Source: Paraburkholderia heleia NBRC 101817
GTDB taxonomy: Bacteria; Pseudomonadota; Gammaproteobacteria; Burkholderiales; Burkholderiaceae
Direction of reading: 5' to 3'
NCBI RefSeq assembly: GCF_000739775.1
Contig: NZ_BBJH01000005.1
Coordinates: 52,910 to 116,909, forward strand
Length of the DNA: 64,000 nt
This document shows positions 52,286 through 61,879 of this stretch, in pieces. Positions within the stretch are counted from its first letter, which is position 1. The number at the start of each line of letters is the position of its first letter. Below the pieces are notes generated by a model, which saw nothing but the letters and a program-made list of their open reading frames with translations, had not been told where the DNA came from and did not search any database. The position numbers and the translations under genes were made by a program.

Positions 52286-54559
52286 ATGGTCATCCACGCC
52301 CTTCTGCTGAGTGGCTTTCTGCTGGCGAGCATCGCGCTCGTGCAGGCCGTGAGCCTGCGCGGGTCGATTTCCGAATCGGTCTTGCTCGCCGCATGGGGTT
52401 TCACGCTGGGTGGCATCTATCTCGTGAGCGGCGAGGCCTGGCCCACGCTCGCCGCGAACTTCGTGATGCCCGCGCTTGCGCCGCGGCTGCCGCCCGAGGC
52501 TTACCTGTGGATCTTCCTGCCGCCGCTGTTATTCCAGGCGGCGCTCAGCGTGAACGTGCGAGAAATGCTCGGGGACGCGGCGCCCATTCTGTTGCTTGCC
52601 GTGGTGGCCGTGTTCGTGACGACCGGCGTGGTGGGCGGCGCGATCCGGCTCACGGGCCTCGGTCCGCTCGCCGACGGCCTCCTGCTCGGCGCGATGATCG
52701 CGACGACCGACCCTTCCGCCGTGCTCGCCGTGTTCCGCGAAGTGGGCGCGCCCGAGCGGCTCGTGCGCCTGGTGGAGGGCGAGAGTCTGCTCAACGACGC
52801 GGCGGCCATCGCCATTGCCGGCGTGCTGATCGCCGCGATCACGGGCGATGCCGCCCATGTCTCGGCAACGGCTGCGCTGCGCTCGCTCGGTATCGCGCTC
52901 GGCGGCGGTCTGCTCGTCGGGGCGCTGGCCGGGCGCGCGTTCGCGTGGCTCCTGCCGGCGCTGGGCGGCGAGGGCAAAGCCGAGATCTCGCTGAGTTTCG
53001 CGCTGCCGTATCCGCTCTATCTCCTCGCCGACCAGACCTTGCACGTCTCGGGCGTGGTGGCTGTGGTCGCGGCCGGGCTCGTCATCAGCGGGCTGGGGAG
53101 CACGCGCCTGTCGCCTGTGAACTGGAAGCATCTGCAGCTGATCTGGGAGCAGATCGCGGCCATGGCGGGCGCGGCGATCTTTCTGCTCGCGGCCATGCAG
53201 ATTCCAGCCACATTGCGCCACGCGCAGTGGCTCGATCTCGTCGCGCTCGCCGTCTTGGTGGTGGCGGCGTTCGCGGCGCGGGTCGTCGTGGTGTTCGGCA
53301 TGCTGCCGCTGCTGAGCCGGCTGCGGCTCACGGAGCCCGTGAGCGCGGCCTATAAGCTCGTGATTGCATGGGGTGGGTTGCGCGGCGCGGTCACGCTCGT
53401 GCTCGCGCTCGGCCTCGCGCAGGACACGGCGCTGCCCGATGCCACGCGCCGCTTCGTCGCGATTCTCGCGACGGGCTTCGTGCTCGTGAGCCTGATCGTG
53501 AACGGCACGTCGCTCAAGCTGCTGATCCGGCGGCTGCGCCTCGATCTGCTTTCGCCCCAGGAACAGGCGCTGCAGCAAAAGGCGGTGCAGCTTTCGTCGA
53601 TCGGTGTATCCGAGCGCGTGCATATGGCGGCCCGCACCTTTCACATTCCCGATACGATCGCCGACGAGGCCTGCCATACGTTCCGGCGCAGCGTCGACAT
53701 CAGCGCGACAGCATTCGATTTCGAAGCGGCGCTCTCCGACCGCGAGCGTCTCGTGATCGGCCTCGTCACCCTCGCGGCGAAGGAGCGCGACCTCATTCCT
53801 CAGTATGGCAGCGGCATCATTACGATCCGCAATCTCGACGCCATGATGCGCAACACCGACGCCATGATCGAAGAGGCGCGCGCGGGCGGGCGCCTCGGTT
53901 ATCAGCGCGCGGCCGCCAAAATACTGGCGGATACGCTCGAGATGCGCGTCGCGCGATGGCTTTATCGCTGGCTGCGCGTGCGGCAGCCGTACGGCGACGC
54001 GCTCGCCGATCGCTTCGAACTCCTGATGTGTCGCCGGGTAGTGCTGCACCAGCTGATCGTTTTCAACGACCGTAGTCTGACGCCGCTGCTAGGCGAGCGT
54101 CTCGCGGCGCTGCTCAAGACGATACTCAAGGCGCGCATCGCGACAGCCGAGCATGGCCTCGCGGATGTGCGCCGTTGCTTCGGCCACGCTTCGAACGTGC
54201 TCGAGCGGCGCATGCTGCTGCTCTACGCGCTGCGTGAAGGACGCGAACGCGTGCAGGCCATGTACGAGGACCGTTCGATATCGAAGGAAATCTACGATTC
54301 GATCCGGCGCGAGCTGGACACCGCGTGGAAGCTCGCGGTACCGCGGGCGCATCCGGATCTCGTGCCGGGCGAGACCCACGCGAAGGCGATTCATACGCGC
54401 ATCGACGCATTGAGTCCCGGCGGGGCCGAAGCCGACGCCGGCGCAAAGCGCGCGGCACCCGCAGCCCCCACGGCGGCCACAGCGTCCGTAGTGGCGCACA
54501 CCGGCCCCGCCGCGCAGATGGACGCCGCCGAAGAAGAAGAGCGCAGGCCGTCGCCATGA
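52286..54559 (+). CDS. CPA1-family Na+/H+ antiporter with long cytoplasmic C-terminus
   Basis: 757 residues from ATG 52286. The first 400 residues form a 12-13 helix antiporter: WIFLPPLLFQAALSVNVREM, IATTDPSAVLAVFREVG, VEGESLLNDAAAIAIAGVLI with the CPA1 ND pair, and AWGGLRGAVTLVLALGL. The C-terminal 350 residues are a helical regulatory domain (VHMAARTFHIPDTIADEACH, then RRVVLHQLIVFNDRSLTPLL), ending in an Ala/Pro-rich low-complexity tail. It is in the size class of SOS1-like antiporters. It is coupled to the next gene by a four-base overlap. Confidence 0.9.
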   Translation: MVIHALLLSGFLLASIALVQAVSLRGSISESVLLAAWGFTLGGIYLVSGEAWPTLAANFVMPALAPRLPPEAYLWIFLPPLLFQAALSVNVREMLGDAAPILLLAVVAVFVTTGVVGGAIRLTGLGPLADGLLLGAMIATTDPSAVLAVFREVGAPERLVRLVEGESLLNDAAAIAIAGVLIAAITGDAAHVSATAALRSLGIALGGGLLVGALAGRAFAWLLPALGGEGKAEISLSFALPYPLYLLADQTLHVSGVVAVVAAGLVISGLGSTRLSPVNWKHLQLIWEQIAAMAGAAIFLLAAMQIPATLRHAQWLDLVALAVLVVAAFAARVVVVFGMLPLLSRLRLTEPVSAAYKLVIAWGGLRGAVTLVLALGLAQDTALPDATRRFVAILATGFVLVSLIVNGTSLKLLIRRLRLDLLSPQEQALQQKAVQLSSIGVSERVHMAARTFHIPDTIADEACHTFRRSVDISATAFDFEAALSDRERLVIGLVTLAAKERDLIPQYGSGIITIRNLDAMMRNTDAMIEEARAGGRLGYQRAAAKILADTLEMRVARWLYRWLRVRQPYGDALADRFELLMCRRVVLHQLIVFNDRSLTPLLGERLAALLKTILKARIATAEHGLADVRRCFGHASNVLERRMLLLYALREGRERVQAMYEDRSISKEIYDSIRRELDTAWKLAVPRAHPDLVPGETHAKAIHTRIDALSPGGAEADAGAKRAAPAAPTAATASVVAHTGPAAQMDAAEEEERRPSP

Positions 54560-55362
54560 CCGAATTCGAGTCGGCGTTGCTCGTGTTCGCGCTGCTGCTC
54601 GGCGGCACGGGCCTCGGCGTGCTGTTGCGGCCATTATTGCCCGAGGAGCATCGCAAGCATGAAACCGTGCAACTCGTGCAGCTCGTGATCGGCATGCTGG
54701 TGACGTTTGCGGCGCTCGTGCTGAGCCTGCTCACCGCGTCCGCGAAATCGGGCTTCGATACGGCGACCAACGACATGCGCGCCTACGCCGCCGACCTGAT
54801 CCAGCTCGATCAACGCCTGCGCGACTACGGCCCCGACGCGACCACGGCCCGCACCTTGCTGCGTGCCTATACGGCAAGCGCCATCGCCTCGACCTGGACG
54901 CAGGAAAAGCCGCCGCCGGGCAACTACTATCCTCATGATCCGGGCGTCGGCAACGACGAACTCGAAAGCCGGCCGCTCGGCGCGCTGCTCGACTCGGTGG
55001 GGCACGAAATCGCGACGCTCGCGCCGCGCGACGCTTACCATCAGGCGCTCGTCAGCCCGCTCTCGCAGATGTTCGACCGCGTGACCGATACGCGCTGGCG
55101 TCTGATCGAAGAGGCGCACGGGACGATTTCGCGGCCGTTTTTCACGATGCTCGCACTCTGGCTGATCCTGATCTTCCTGAGCTTCGGCCTCGTCGCGCCG
55201 CACAACGCGCTGGCTATCGTGCTGATCCTGCTTGGGGCGGTGTCGATTTCGTCGGCGGTCTATGTGATCGCCGATCTCGATACGCCGTTTACGGGGCAAC
55301 TCGTACTGTCGAGCGATGCGATGCGCGACGCGCTGGCGCACATGAATGCGCCGGCCGAATAG
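54556..55362 (+). CDS. Bestrophin-like (DUF4239) membrane protein
   Basis: 268 residues with two N-terminal helices (ALLVFALLLGGTGLGVLLRP; VIGMLVTFAALVLSLLTASA), a soluble middle (DMRAYAADLIQLDQRLRDYG) and two C-terminal helices (FFTMLALWLILIFLSFGLVA; LAIVLILLGAVSISSAVYVI). This is the DUF4239 pattern, distantly related to bestrophin channels. The start overlaps the antiporter stop, so the two may cooperate in ion homeostasis (inference). Confidence 0.8.
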   Translation: MTEFESALLVFALLLGGTGLGVLLRPLLPEEHRKHETVQLVQLVIGMLVTFAALVLSLLTASAKSGFDTATNDMRAYAADLIQLDQRLRDYGPDATTARTLLRAYTASAIASTWTQEKPPPGNYYPHDPGVGNDELESRPLGALLDSVGHEIATLAPRDAYHQALVSPLSQMFDRVTDTRWRLIEEAHGTISRPFFTMLALWLILIFLSFGLVAPHNALAIVLILLGAVSISSAVYVIADLDTPFTGQLVLSSDAMRDALAHMNAPAE

Positions 55363-55426
55363 CGACGCGAGCGCGCCATTGCGCTAGACTCGCGCGACGT
55401 GACGCGTACAGGTAAGGAGGTTCGCA

Positions 55427-55909
55427 ATGGTGTTGCGCAAGACGCTCAATGCTTCGCGGCTGCAGGAGGAAGTGCACCGGCGCATCCACAAGCTACAGGA
55501 GGTCGTCGACGACGGCGTGAAGATCGGCGTGCCGCGCCCGCAGCGACAGGAGCCCGACCGCAGCGGCTGTAACTGGACGATGCCGCACTTTCATAACGTG
55601 GCCGGCTTCGAAGCTACCGTGGCGCGTGTGTTGGAGCAGGTGCGGGCCGAGTACAACCTCGCGCAGGCAAAGGATGAAGCCGTGGAGGACGATGCCGGCC
55701 AGGCGGCCGACGGGCGCAATCCGTTCGGAGGAGCGACGCGCGCCACTGCGGAGAATCCGTTTGGCGGACCGAAACCCGCGCAGGCCGCGAACCCGTTTGG
55801 AGGGGCGGGGCCGTCGGCCAGGCAGGATCCGTTCGGCGATAGCCCGCCCGCGAATGACGGAACGCCGCCTGCGAAGGGCAAGCGCCCCGCGAATCCGTTC
55901 GGCGATTGA
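55427..55909 (+). CDS. Hypothetical protein with NPFG repeats
   Basis: 160 residues, preceded by an AGGAGG site. The first 80 residues are a compact conserved-looking domain (LQEEVHRRIHKLQEVVDDGV, then SGCNWTMPHFHNV) followed by a helix. The last 70 residues are low complexity with five (N/D)PFG(G/D) repeats: ENPFGGPK, ANPFGGAG, QDPFGDSP and ANPFGD among them. No function known. It follows the bestrophin-like gene by 64 bases and converges on the NYN gene. Confidence 0.7.
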   Translation: MVLRKTLNASRLQEEVHRRIHKLQEVVDDGVKIGVPRPQRQEPDRSGCNWTMPHFHNVAGFEATVARVLEQVRAEYNLAQAKDEAVEDDAGQAADGRNPFGGATRATAENPFGGPKPAQAANPFGGAGPSARQDPFGDSPPANDGTPPAKGKRPANPFGD

Positions 55910-55918
55910 CCGACGCGC

Positions 55919-55947
55919 CGCGCGCCGCCCAATGCGAGCGGCGCGCG
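55919..55947. terminator. Hairpin between convergent genes
   Basis: A perfect 10-bp stem, CGCGCGCCGC/GCGGCGCGCG, with a 9-base loop, in the 47-base gap between two convergent stop codons. Probably a shared terminator, without a U tract. Confidence 0.5.
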
Positions 55948-55956
55948 TGCCGAATT

Positions 55957-57336
55957 TCAGCTTTCTTGCGCAGCGGCCTTGCTGCGCGCGCGACGCGCAC
56001 GCGACGGCGCTTTCTTTGCAGCGGGCCCGGCCGGCGCTGCTGCGGCGCTCGACGGTTCCTCGCCGGCGCTGGCGGGCGTTTCGGCTGCTCCCTTCGATGT
56101 TTTTTTGCGCGCGGGGCTCTTGCGTGCCGGTGTTTTGCGCGCTCGCGCGGGGGCGGGCGCGGCAGGCTCGACATCGGCAGCCGGCTCGGGCGCCGCAGGC
56201 GCCTCGTAGGCCTCTTGCGGCACGTGGGCGCTCTCGTTCGCGTCGAACGGCTCGGCAGAGAAGGGCGGCACGGCCTCGTGCCGATGCGCTGCGTGCACAA
56301 GTGCCTCGACCGGTTCGAACGGGATTTCGCCTTGTGTCTCGACCGGCTGCTCGACGGCGGCTTCCCGTCCATCCGCCGCGCCGCCTCCACGGCCGTTGCG
56401 GCGGCTCTTGCGTCTGCCGCGCGGCTCCTCGGCACGCGCTGCCGTGTTCTCGGGCGCTGACACGCTGGCGGCGGAAGCCGCGAGCGGGGGCGGGTTCAGC
56501 CGCGACACCCACGTACCCGACTTGTCGTCGCGGCCCACTTCGAGCAGGCCGCGCGACTGCGCTTCCTCGAGCAGATTGCCGAATGCCCGAAAGCCGTAGC
56601 GCGTTTCGTTGAAGTCGGGCCGGCGGCGCTTGATGGCGCTCTTGAGCACCGAAGCCCAGATCTTGCCGCTTTCGCCACGCTCCAGCACGAGCGCGTCGAG
56701 CGTTTCGATCGCGAAGGCAACGGCCTTCGACTTGCGCTCGTCGCCGTCCTGCTTCGGCTGGCGTTCCTCGCCGCCCTGGCGTTTCGCGCCGCCGCCGTCC
56801 TTGTTCTTGCCCTTGCCGTGCGCCTGCTGATCGCGTACGAGCTCGCGCACCAGATCGTCGTAGAAGATGAATTCGTCGCAATTGGCGACGAGCAGGTCGG
56901 AGGTGGAGTGCTTCACACCCACGCCGATCACCTTCTTGGCGTTTTCGCGCAGCTTCGAGACGAGCGGCGAAAAGTCGGAGTCGCCGCTCACGATCACGAA
57001 CGTGTCCACGTGCGACTTCGTATAGCAGAGATCGAGCGCGTCCACGACGAGGCGGATATCGGCCGAATTCTTGCCCGACTGGCGCACGTGGGGAATTTCG
57101 ATCAGCTCGAAGCTCGCTTCGTGCATCGCGGCCTTGAAGCCCTTGTAGCGCTCCCAGTCGCAATAGGCCTTCTTCACGACGATGCTGCCTTTGAGCAAGA
57201 GCCGCTCCAGCACGGGCTGGATATCGAAGCGGTCGATCTTCGCGTCGCGCACGCCGAGCGCGACGTTCTCGAAGTCGCAGAACACCGCCATGCTGACGTT
57301 TTCCTGTGGGGAAGCCATGTGATTGATTCGTTCCAT
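55957..57336 (-). CDS. NYN-domain ribonuclease-like protein with LOTUS/OST-HTH domain
   Basis: 459 residues (or 453 from the second Met). The N-terminal NYN (PIN-like) domain, about residues 15-165, has the acidic active-site pattern AVFCDFENVALG, SADIRLVVDALDLC and FVIVSGDSDFSPLVSKLREN. Residues about 205-290 match a LOTUS/OST-HTH RNA-binding domain (IETLDALVLERGESGKIWAS, GFRAFGNLLEEAQSRGLLEV). The last 160 residues are disordered and Ala/Pro/Lys-rich with ARKTPARKSPARKKTSKG repeats, likely to bind nucleic acid. The family is linked to RNA processing; the target is unknown. Confidence 0.88.
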   Translation of the reverse strand: MERINHMASPQENVSMAVFCDFENVALGVRDAKIDRFDIQPVLERLLLKGSIVVKKAYCDWERYKGFKAAMHEASFELIEIPHVRQSGKNSADIRLVVDALDLCYTKSHVDTFVIVSGDSDFSPLVSKLRENAKKVIGVGVKHSTSDLLVANCDEFIFYDDLVRELVRDQQAHGKGKNKDGGGAKRQGGEERQPKQDGDERKSKAVAFAIETLDALVLERGESGKIWASVLKSAIKRRRPDFNETRYGFRAFGNLLEEAQSRGLLEVGRDDKSGTWVSRLNPPPLAASAASVSAPENTAARAEEPRGRRKSRRNGRGGGAADGREAAVEQPVETQGEIPFEPVEALVHAAHRHEAVPPFSAEPFDANESAHVPQEAYEAPAAPEPAADVEPAAPAPARARKTPARKSPARKKTSKGAAETPASAGEEPSSAAAAPAGPAAKKAPSRARRARSKAAAQES

Positions 57337-57542
57337 CTACCGTTTGAATTCACATGATAGCCGGTTGCTCCGTGGCGGGCGGGGAATCGCGATTGCGGCG
57401 CCTCGCTTTGCGCGGCATTTGGTTGCGTGCGCAAAGCATGGTTCTTTTGAAGGTGCTTCGAAGCGAGGCGCCGCACGAGTGTGGTGCGCGCCGCACTCGT
57501 GCGCTCGAACGAAGCGGCGCGTGTGCAAGCGGGAGCGGAGCG

Positions 57543-58535
57543 TCAGTTCTTCTTGTTGCGCACGAATCGCAGGGCGAAGCGCACGAGCCGCGGCATGGTT
57601 TCGGGCCGCAGCAGACGCTTGTCGTAGCCCGAAAAGCGCCGGTCGTTTTCGGCGAGACACAGGCGCATGAGTTCCGGCACGCTGATGTCCACGTCCGTCA
57701 CCTGTTGCGCGCCGTTCATCGTGAAGTTGTTGTCGTGCCTGTGTTCGTTGCCCTCGGCGTCCATGGCACGAGCGAGGCCAATGCGTTCCCACGCCAGAAA
57801 GGCCCAGACGCCGGCCACCTTCAGCTCGAAGCGCAGGCGCTGCCACGCGTTGAGCCGGGCGCGGTGCCAGGCCACCCAGTTCGCGAACAGCAGGATATGG
57901 CGGCATTCTTCCTGCATGACGGGCTCGAACGTGTCGATGAGTTCGGGCGGAAAGAGGCCCGAGCGATGCGCGAGCTCGAAGAGGCCGAATGCGAAGAAGC
58001 TGTCCACGCATTCGCTGTAGCCCGTCACGAGGTAGGCCCATTCGGTGTCCTTGGGGTACACGTAGGGTGGCTCGCTCGCGAGCTTGATGCCGTACGCCGC
58101 CACCATGCGCGATAGCACTTCCTTGTGGCGGTTCTCCTCCCACGCATTGAGTGCGAGCGCATCGCGCATCATGGCGTCGTCGAGCGAAGCGGCATAGGCG
58201 GCCATGCGCAGGCGCGCGCGGCCTTCCGTCTGCACGGCGATGTCCCAGATGGGCAGGGCGGTGATGCGCGCGAGCGCTGCGGGTTCGAGTTGCGGCCAGT
58301 CGAGTACCGAGGGCCGGTAGGGATTGAAGGTCTCGCGGAACATGCGGCACATTTCGTCGCGATGGACGTCGGTGCCGGGCGTGAGCGCACCGGTGGCGCG
58401 GCTTGTCCAGTGGCGCGCGTTGCGCTCGGCGGCGTCGAGCGTCTCGCGGTCGGGGCGCTCGACGGGCAATGCCGGCGCGTTGAAGCCAGGAACGAATTGC
58501 GACGCATCGAAGGCGTCGAGTATCAGATCGTCCAT
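57543..58535 (-). CDS. Ferritin-like diiron-domain protein
   Basis: 330 residues from ATG 58535. Two ExxH helices indicate a ferritin-like four-helix bundle: NAWEENRHKEVLSRMVAAYG and MQEECRHILLFANWVAWHRA, with a further Glu-containing helix QTEGRARLRMAAYAASL upstream. This would be a diiron oxidoreductase of unknown substrate. The C-terminus is basic (RFALRFVRNKKN). It is monocistronic, between the NYN gene and argO. Confidence 0.75.
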   Translation of the reverse strand: MDDLILDAFDASQFVPGFNAPALPVERPDRETLDAAERNARHWTSRATGALTPGTDVHRDEMCRMFRETFNPYRPSVLDWPQLEPAALARITALPIWDIAVQTEGRARLRMAAYAASLDDAMMRDALALNAWEENRHKEVLSRMVAAYGIKLASEPPYVYPKDTEWAYLVTGYSECVDSFFAFGLFELAHRSGLFPPELIDTFEPVMQEECRHILLFANWVAWHRARLNAWQRLRFELKVAGVWAFLAWERIGLARAMDAEGNEHRHDNNFTMNGAQQVTDVDISVPELMRLCLAENDRRFSGYDKRLLRPETMPRLVRFALRFVRNKKN

Positions 58536-58690
58536 CTCGCTGTTCTGTCGCTGTTGGCGACACACGCGATGCGTTTACGGTCGCCGGGATGCACAAGAGA
58601 AGGCAGTCGTTGCAAGAGCTTACTTCGAACCGGCGCGGCGCGCGACGAGCGCGGCGCTCCATCGAGTCGTTAGCTATCGTTTAGACGTCG

Positions 58691-58813
58691 ATGCTGCCGC
58701 TCGAGGCGTATCGCGGCTATCGCGTGCATCTCTTCGACGGGCCGCACGACATGTCGCCGGAACGCGTCGAGGGCCGGCTTCAGCAGCACAAGGCAAAGGG
58801 TGCCGAGCAGTAG
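58691..58813 (+). CDS. Possible 40-residue small protein
   Basis: Short frame starting MLPLEAYRGYRVHLFDGPHD, then a charged helix (ERVEGRLQQHKAKGAEQ). Composition looks coding, and it lies in an otherwise empty gap between two minus-strand genes, but there is no clear ribosome binding site. It could be a remnant of a longer gene. Confidence 0.3.
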   Translation: MLPLEAYRGYRVHLFDGPHDMSPERVEGRLQQHKAKGAEQ

Positions 58814-58868
58814 CGGGTCATCTTGCAAACGCGGCACGTGTGTAACCCGCGCGGCGCTTGCGCGGACT

Positions 58869-59486
58869 TCAGCGCAATTGCGAGAAAGCGATCAACAGCA
58901 CCATGCCGCCGATGGCGCCGTCGAGCACGCGCCACGCGCCCGCCCGCCGGAACAGCGGCGCGAGCGCGCGTGCGCCATAGCCGAGCGCGACGAACCATAT
59001 CGCGCTCACGGACATCGCGCCGATCGCGAAGGCGAGGCGGCTGCCTTGCGGTTCTCTCGCGCCGGCCGTGCCGATCAGCAGGAAGGTGTCGAGATACACG
59101 TGCGGATTGAGCCAGGTGAACGCGAGCGTCATGAGGATGATCGGCCAGGCGCGCGGCTCGGGCGCGTCCGCCTGGGCATGGCTCTGAAGCACCGCGTGCG
59201 ACGGGCGCACCGCCCGGCGCAGCGCGCCGACGCCGAACCATACGAGCCAGGCGAGCCCCACGTAGAGCACGAAGTGCACGAAGGCCGGATAGCGCTCGAC
59301 GAGCGCCGAGGAGCCGCCCACCCCCGCGCCGATCAGCACGAAGTCGGACAGTGCGCAGAGCAGGACGATCTTGCCGACGTGCGAGCGCAGGATTCCCTGA
59401 CGCAGCACGAACGCATTTTGTGCGCCGATCGTGACGATGAGCGAGGCGCAGAGCGCCGCGCCGTGAGTGAAAGCGAGCCAGTTCAT
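58869..59486 (-). CDS. argO: LysE-family exporter ArgO
   Basis: 205-residue inner-membrane exporter with about six helices. The signature is IVTIGAQNAFVLRQGI, then VLLCALSDFVLIGAGVGG, and LAFTWLNPHVYLDTFLLIGT, matching ArgO/LysE exporters of arginine and lysine. It is divergent from argP, its known regulator in E. coli. The ATG at 59486 is chosen over an upstream TTG. Confidence 0.93.
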   Translation of the reverse strand: MNWLAFTHGAALCASLIVTIGAQNAFVLRQGILRSHVGKIVLLCALSDFVLIGAGVGGSSALVERYPAFVHFVLYVGLAWLVWFGVGALRRAVRPSHAVLQSHAQADAPEPRAWPIILMTLAFTWLNPHVYLDTFLLIGTAGAREPQGSRLAFAIGAMSVSAIWFVALGYGARALAPLFRRAGAWRVLDGAIGGMVLLIAFSQLR

Positions 59487-59630
59487 GACGGTTGCGGACA
59501 AGGTAAGAGCCGCGGGCGGCGCAGGGTGCGGCGCCTGCGGTCATTGGACATCGACAGGGAATGGCGCTAGTCTGCCGCCAGGAGCTGCATAAGCAAAGCT
59601 CATTTTCATTAACTAGATTAAGGAACGCTA

Positions 59631-60539
59631 ATGCTCGACTATGCCTTGCTCGATGCGCTCGCCGCCGTCGTGCGGCATGGTTCGTTCGATCGCGCCGCGG
59701 GCGCGCTCAACGTCACGCCCTCGGCGGTATCGCAGCGTGTGAAGCTGCTGGAGGAGCGTGTGGGCACGGTGCTCGTGAAGCGCGGCCAGCCGTGCGTCGC
59801 GACGGCTTCCGGCGCGCTGCTGTGCCGTCATACGGAGCGCGTGCAGTTGCTCGAGGCGGAACTGGGCGGGGCGATGCCGACCTTCACGAGCGCGCTGGGG
59901 GCGGCGCGGCCGACGCTGCGCGTGGCCGTCAACGACGACAGCGTGGGCACCTGGTTCATCGACGCCGTAGCGGCCTTCTGCGTCGAGCGCGGCATTCTGC
60001 TCGACCTCGTGATCGACGACCAGGATCACACCGCGCAACGCATGCGCGACGGCAGCGTGCAGGGCGCCGTCACGACGCAGGCCGAACCGGTGCAGGGCTG
60101 CCGCTCGACCCGCCTCGGGCGCATGCGTTACCTCGCCGTGTGCTCGCCTGCGTTCTTCGAGCGGCATTTCGCGCAAGGGGTGACGCGCGAGACGTTGCGC
60201 CACGCGCCGTGCATCGAATTCAATCCCAAGGATCAGCTGCAAAAGCGCTTCATTCGCCGTATCACGCGCGCGCAGATCGACGCGCCGTTGCACTGGATTC
60301 CCCATGTGGCCGGGTTTCTGCGCTGCTGCCTGAATGGTCTGGGTTGGGGCATGTGTCCGGAGCGCATGATCGCACCGCATCTCGCGCGCGGCGAACTCGT
60401 CGAGCTCACGCCCGGCCGCACGCTCGACGTCGAACTCTACTGGCAGAGCTGGCGGCTTTCCATTGGCTGGCTCGACGACTTCGGCGCCATGCTCAAGGCG
60501 CGCGCCGGAGCATTTCTCGATCAGGGCCGCGGCGCGTAA
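59631..60539 (+). CDS. argP: LysR-family regulator ArgP
   Basis: 302 residues. The N-terminal winged helix reads DYALLDALAAVVRHGSFDRA followed by NVTPSAVSQRVKLLEERVG, typical of ArgP/IciA. ArgP activates argO when arginine is abundant and responds to lysine. The substrate domain includes VAVNDDSVGTWFIDAVAAF and CCLNGLGWGMCPERMI. The 144-base divergent region with argO should hold its operator. Confidence 0.92.
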   Translation: MLDYALLDALAAVVRHGSFDRAAGALNVTPSAVSQRVKLLEERVGTVLVKRGQPCVATASGALLCRHTERVQLLEAELGGAMPTFTSALGAARPTLRVAVNDDSVGTWFIDAVAAFCVERGILLDLVIDDQDHTAQRMRDGSVQGAVTTQAEPVQGCRSTRLGRMRYLAVCSPAFFERHFAQGVTRETLRHAPCIEFNPKDQLQKRFIRRITRAQIDAPLHWIPHVAGFLRCCLNGLGWGMCPERMIAPHLARGELVELTPGRTLDVELYWQSWRLSIGWLDDFGAMLKARAGAFLDQGRGA

Positions 60540-61301
60540 GACGCGCGTCTCGCGATATCTTCATTCGTTTGCCTTTATCCGCAGATTCAATGGTGGATTA
60601 GCGTGCTGACTTTCGGTGCGGACGACAGCGCTTGCAGGTTCACCGTTTTGGTGCTGTTGGTTTCCCGCGCGTTGCGCAATGTCGGCATTGACGCGCGGCA
60701 AAGTGTCTAAAGCCATATCCGGAATCCATTAATTCCTTTTCGAATAGTGGAATGTCTCGATATTTCATGTACGTAGAGGACGCAAGCTTCATGCGAGAAT
60801 TTTCTGTCCAATAGACTGACGTTTAGTATGTGATATGTCTGAAGCCCCTTGTCGAATAGGTGCATTGCGTTTCATTGATCGGTCACGTCCCGTGTGTAAG
60901 AGTGGAACCGTCGCGGCGCCGTTAAAGACCGTGAGAGCGGCCATGGACGGGCGTTCCAGGCGTTATGCGCTCGTGGGACGCAGCGGGCGCTGTAACAATT
61001 CAGTTATGTGGAAAAGGCGCGCGACTCGTGACATCCCGCCTCGAACCGGTTATTTTTTCCGCAGTGAGATTGTTAAGTATCATCAAATCGGCAAAAAAGT
61101 TCACAGATGTAAAGAAACCAGCATTGGAGGCTTGCAGTCGGAACTGAAAGCTCCGCCATCCCGGTTTTTTGCATTTGGCATTATCGTGTGAAAATTGCGT
61201 TTTTCCTGTGGATTGCGAGTTGGACACGCTATAATCCGGACGTGGCAGAGTGCTTATTCGACCGGCATATTTGAATCGTTTCCACGTGCACGAGGTGCAT
61301 T
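60540..61301. other. Long non-coding stretch between argP and the DUF3331 gene
   Basis: About 760 bases, lower in GC than its flanks, with no gene I can support. A TATAAT box at 61230-61235, about 66 bases before the next ATG and with a weak -35-like TGTGGA 17 bases ahead, is a candidate promoter for the DUF3331 gene. Open frames here give implausible proteins. Confidence 0.5.
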
Positions 61302-61775
61302 ATGACGAAATTAGATACCGGCAGCGTTTGGCAACAAACCATTGACCTTCTGTCCGCGGCTTCCGAGCCGCTAAGCCTGGACAGTGAATTCGAAGGCGGC
61401 AGGAGCTGCAAACCGGTACCCATCACACGCGGCGCATCGGAGGCGGCCAACCGGCGGCGTGCCACTGTCCGGTCGTGGGATGCGCAGGGCATCACCTTGA
61501 TCCGGCGGCATGATCCGGACAGCATCACCGTTTGCTGGAGCGACGCGACCTATGGCCGCTACTCCGACCAGTTGTGGCGCGTCTGCACGGCGCGCCGCAG
61601 CGCCGTTTGCGCGCTGACCGGCGAGAAGATCCGCCGCGGCGACGCGGTGTTCCGGCCGAGCCCCAATCGCCGTCATCGCCCGGCCAATGCCGACGCGATG
61701 ATCCTCGCGAGCAAGCTCGACAACCTTCCCAACGCTGTCGTCGCGGCGCGTCTGGACGAAGCGCTGGCTGCCTGA
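61302..61775 (+). CDS. DUF3331 domain protein
   Basis: 157 residues of a family common in Burkholderia sensu lato. The conserved stretch is ITVCWSDATYGRYSDQLWRV followed by ARRSAVCALTGEKIRRGDAV and FRPSPNRRHRPANADAMILA. Two cysteines in the CALTG region may bind a metal. Function unknown. It ends before a strong bidirectional terminator. Confidence 0.85.
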   Translation: MTKLDTGSVWQQTIDLLSAASEPLSLDSEFEGGRSCKPVPITRGASEAANRRRATVRSWDAQGITLIRRHDPDSITVCWSDATYGRYSDQLWRVCTARRSAVCALTGEKIRRGDAVFRPSPNRRHRPANADAMILASKLDNLPNAVVAARLDEALAA

Positions 61776-61879
61776 GCGGCGTCCCTCCGGGCGCACCGGC
61801 CGCCCGCGCGGGTATGCCGCCGCGGCTCACGTGTCACGCGGCTGGCCATACCTCGTCGTTTCCATGTCATGACGCTGTA

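Noticed and set aside
60835..61191. 118-codon plus-strand frame in the long gap before the DUF3331 gene
   Set aside because: Implausible residue composition, no ribosome binding site and no motif; the region reads as non-coding.
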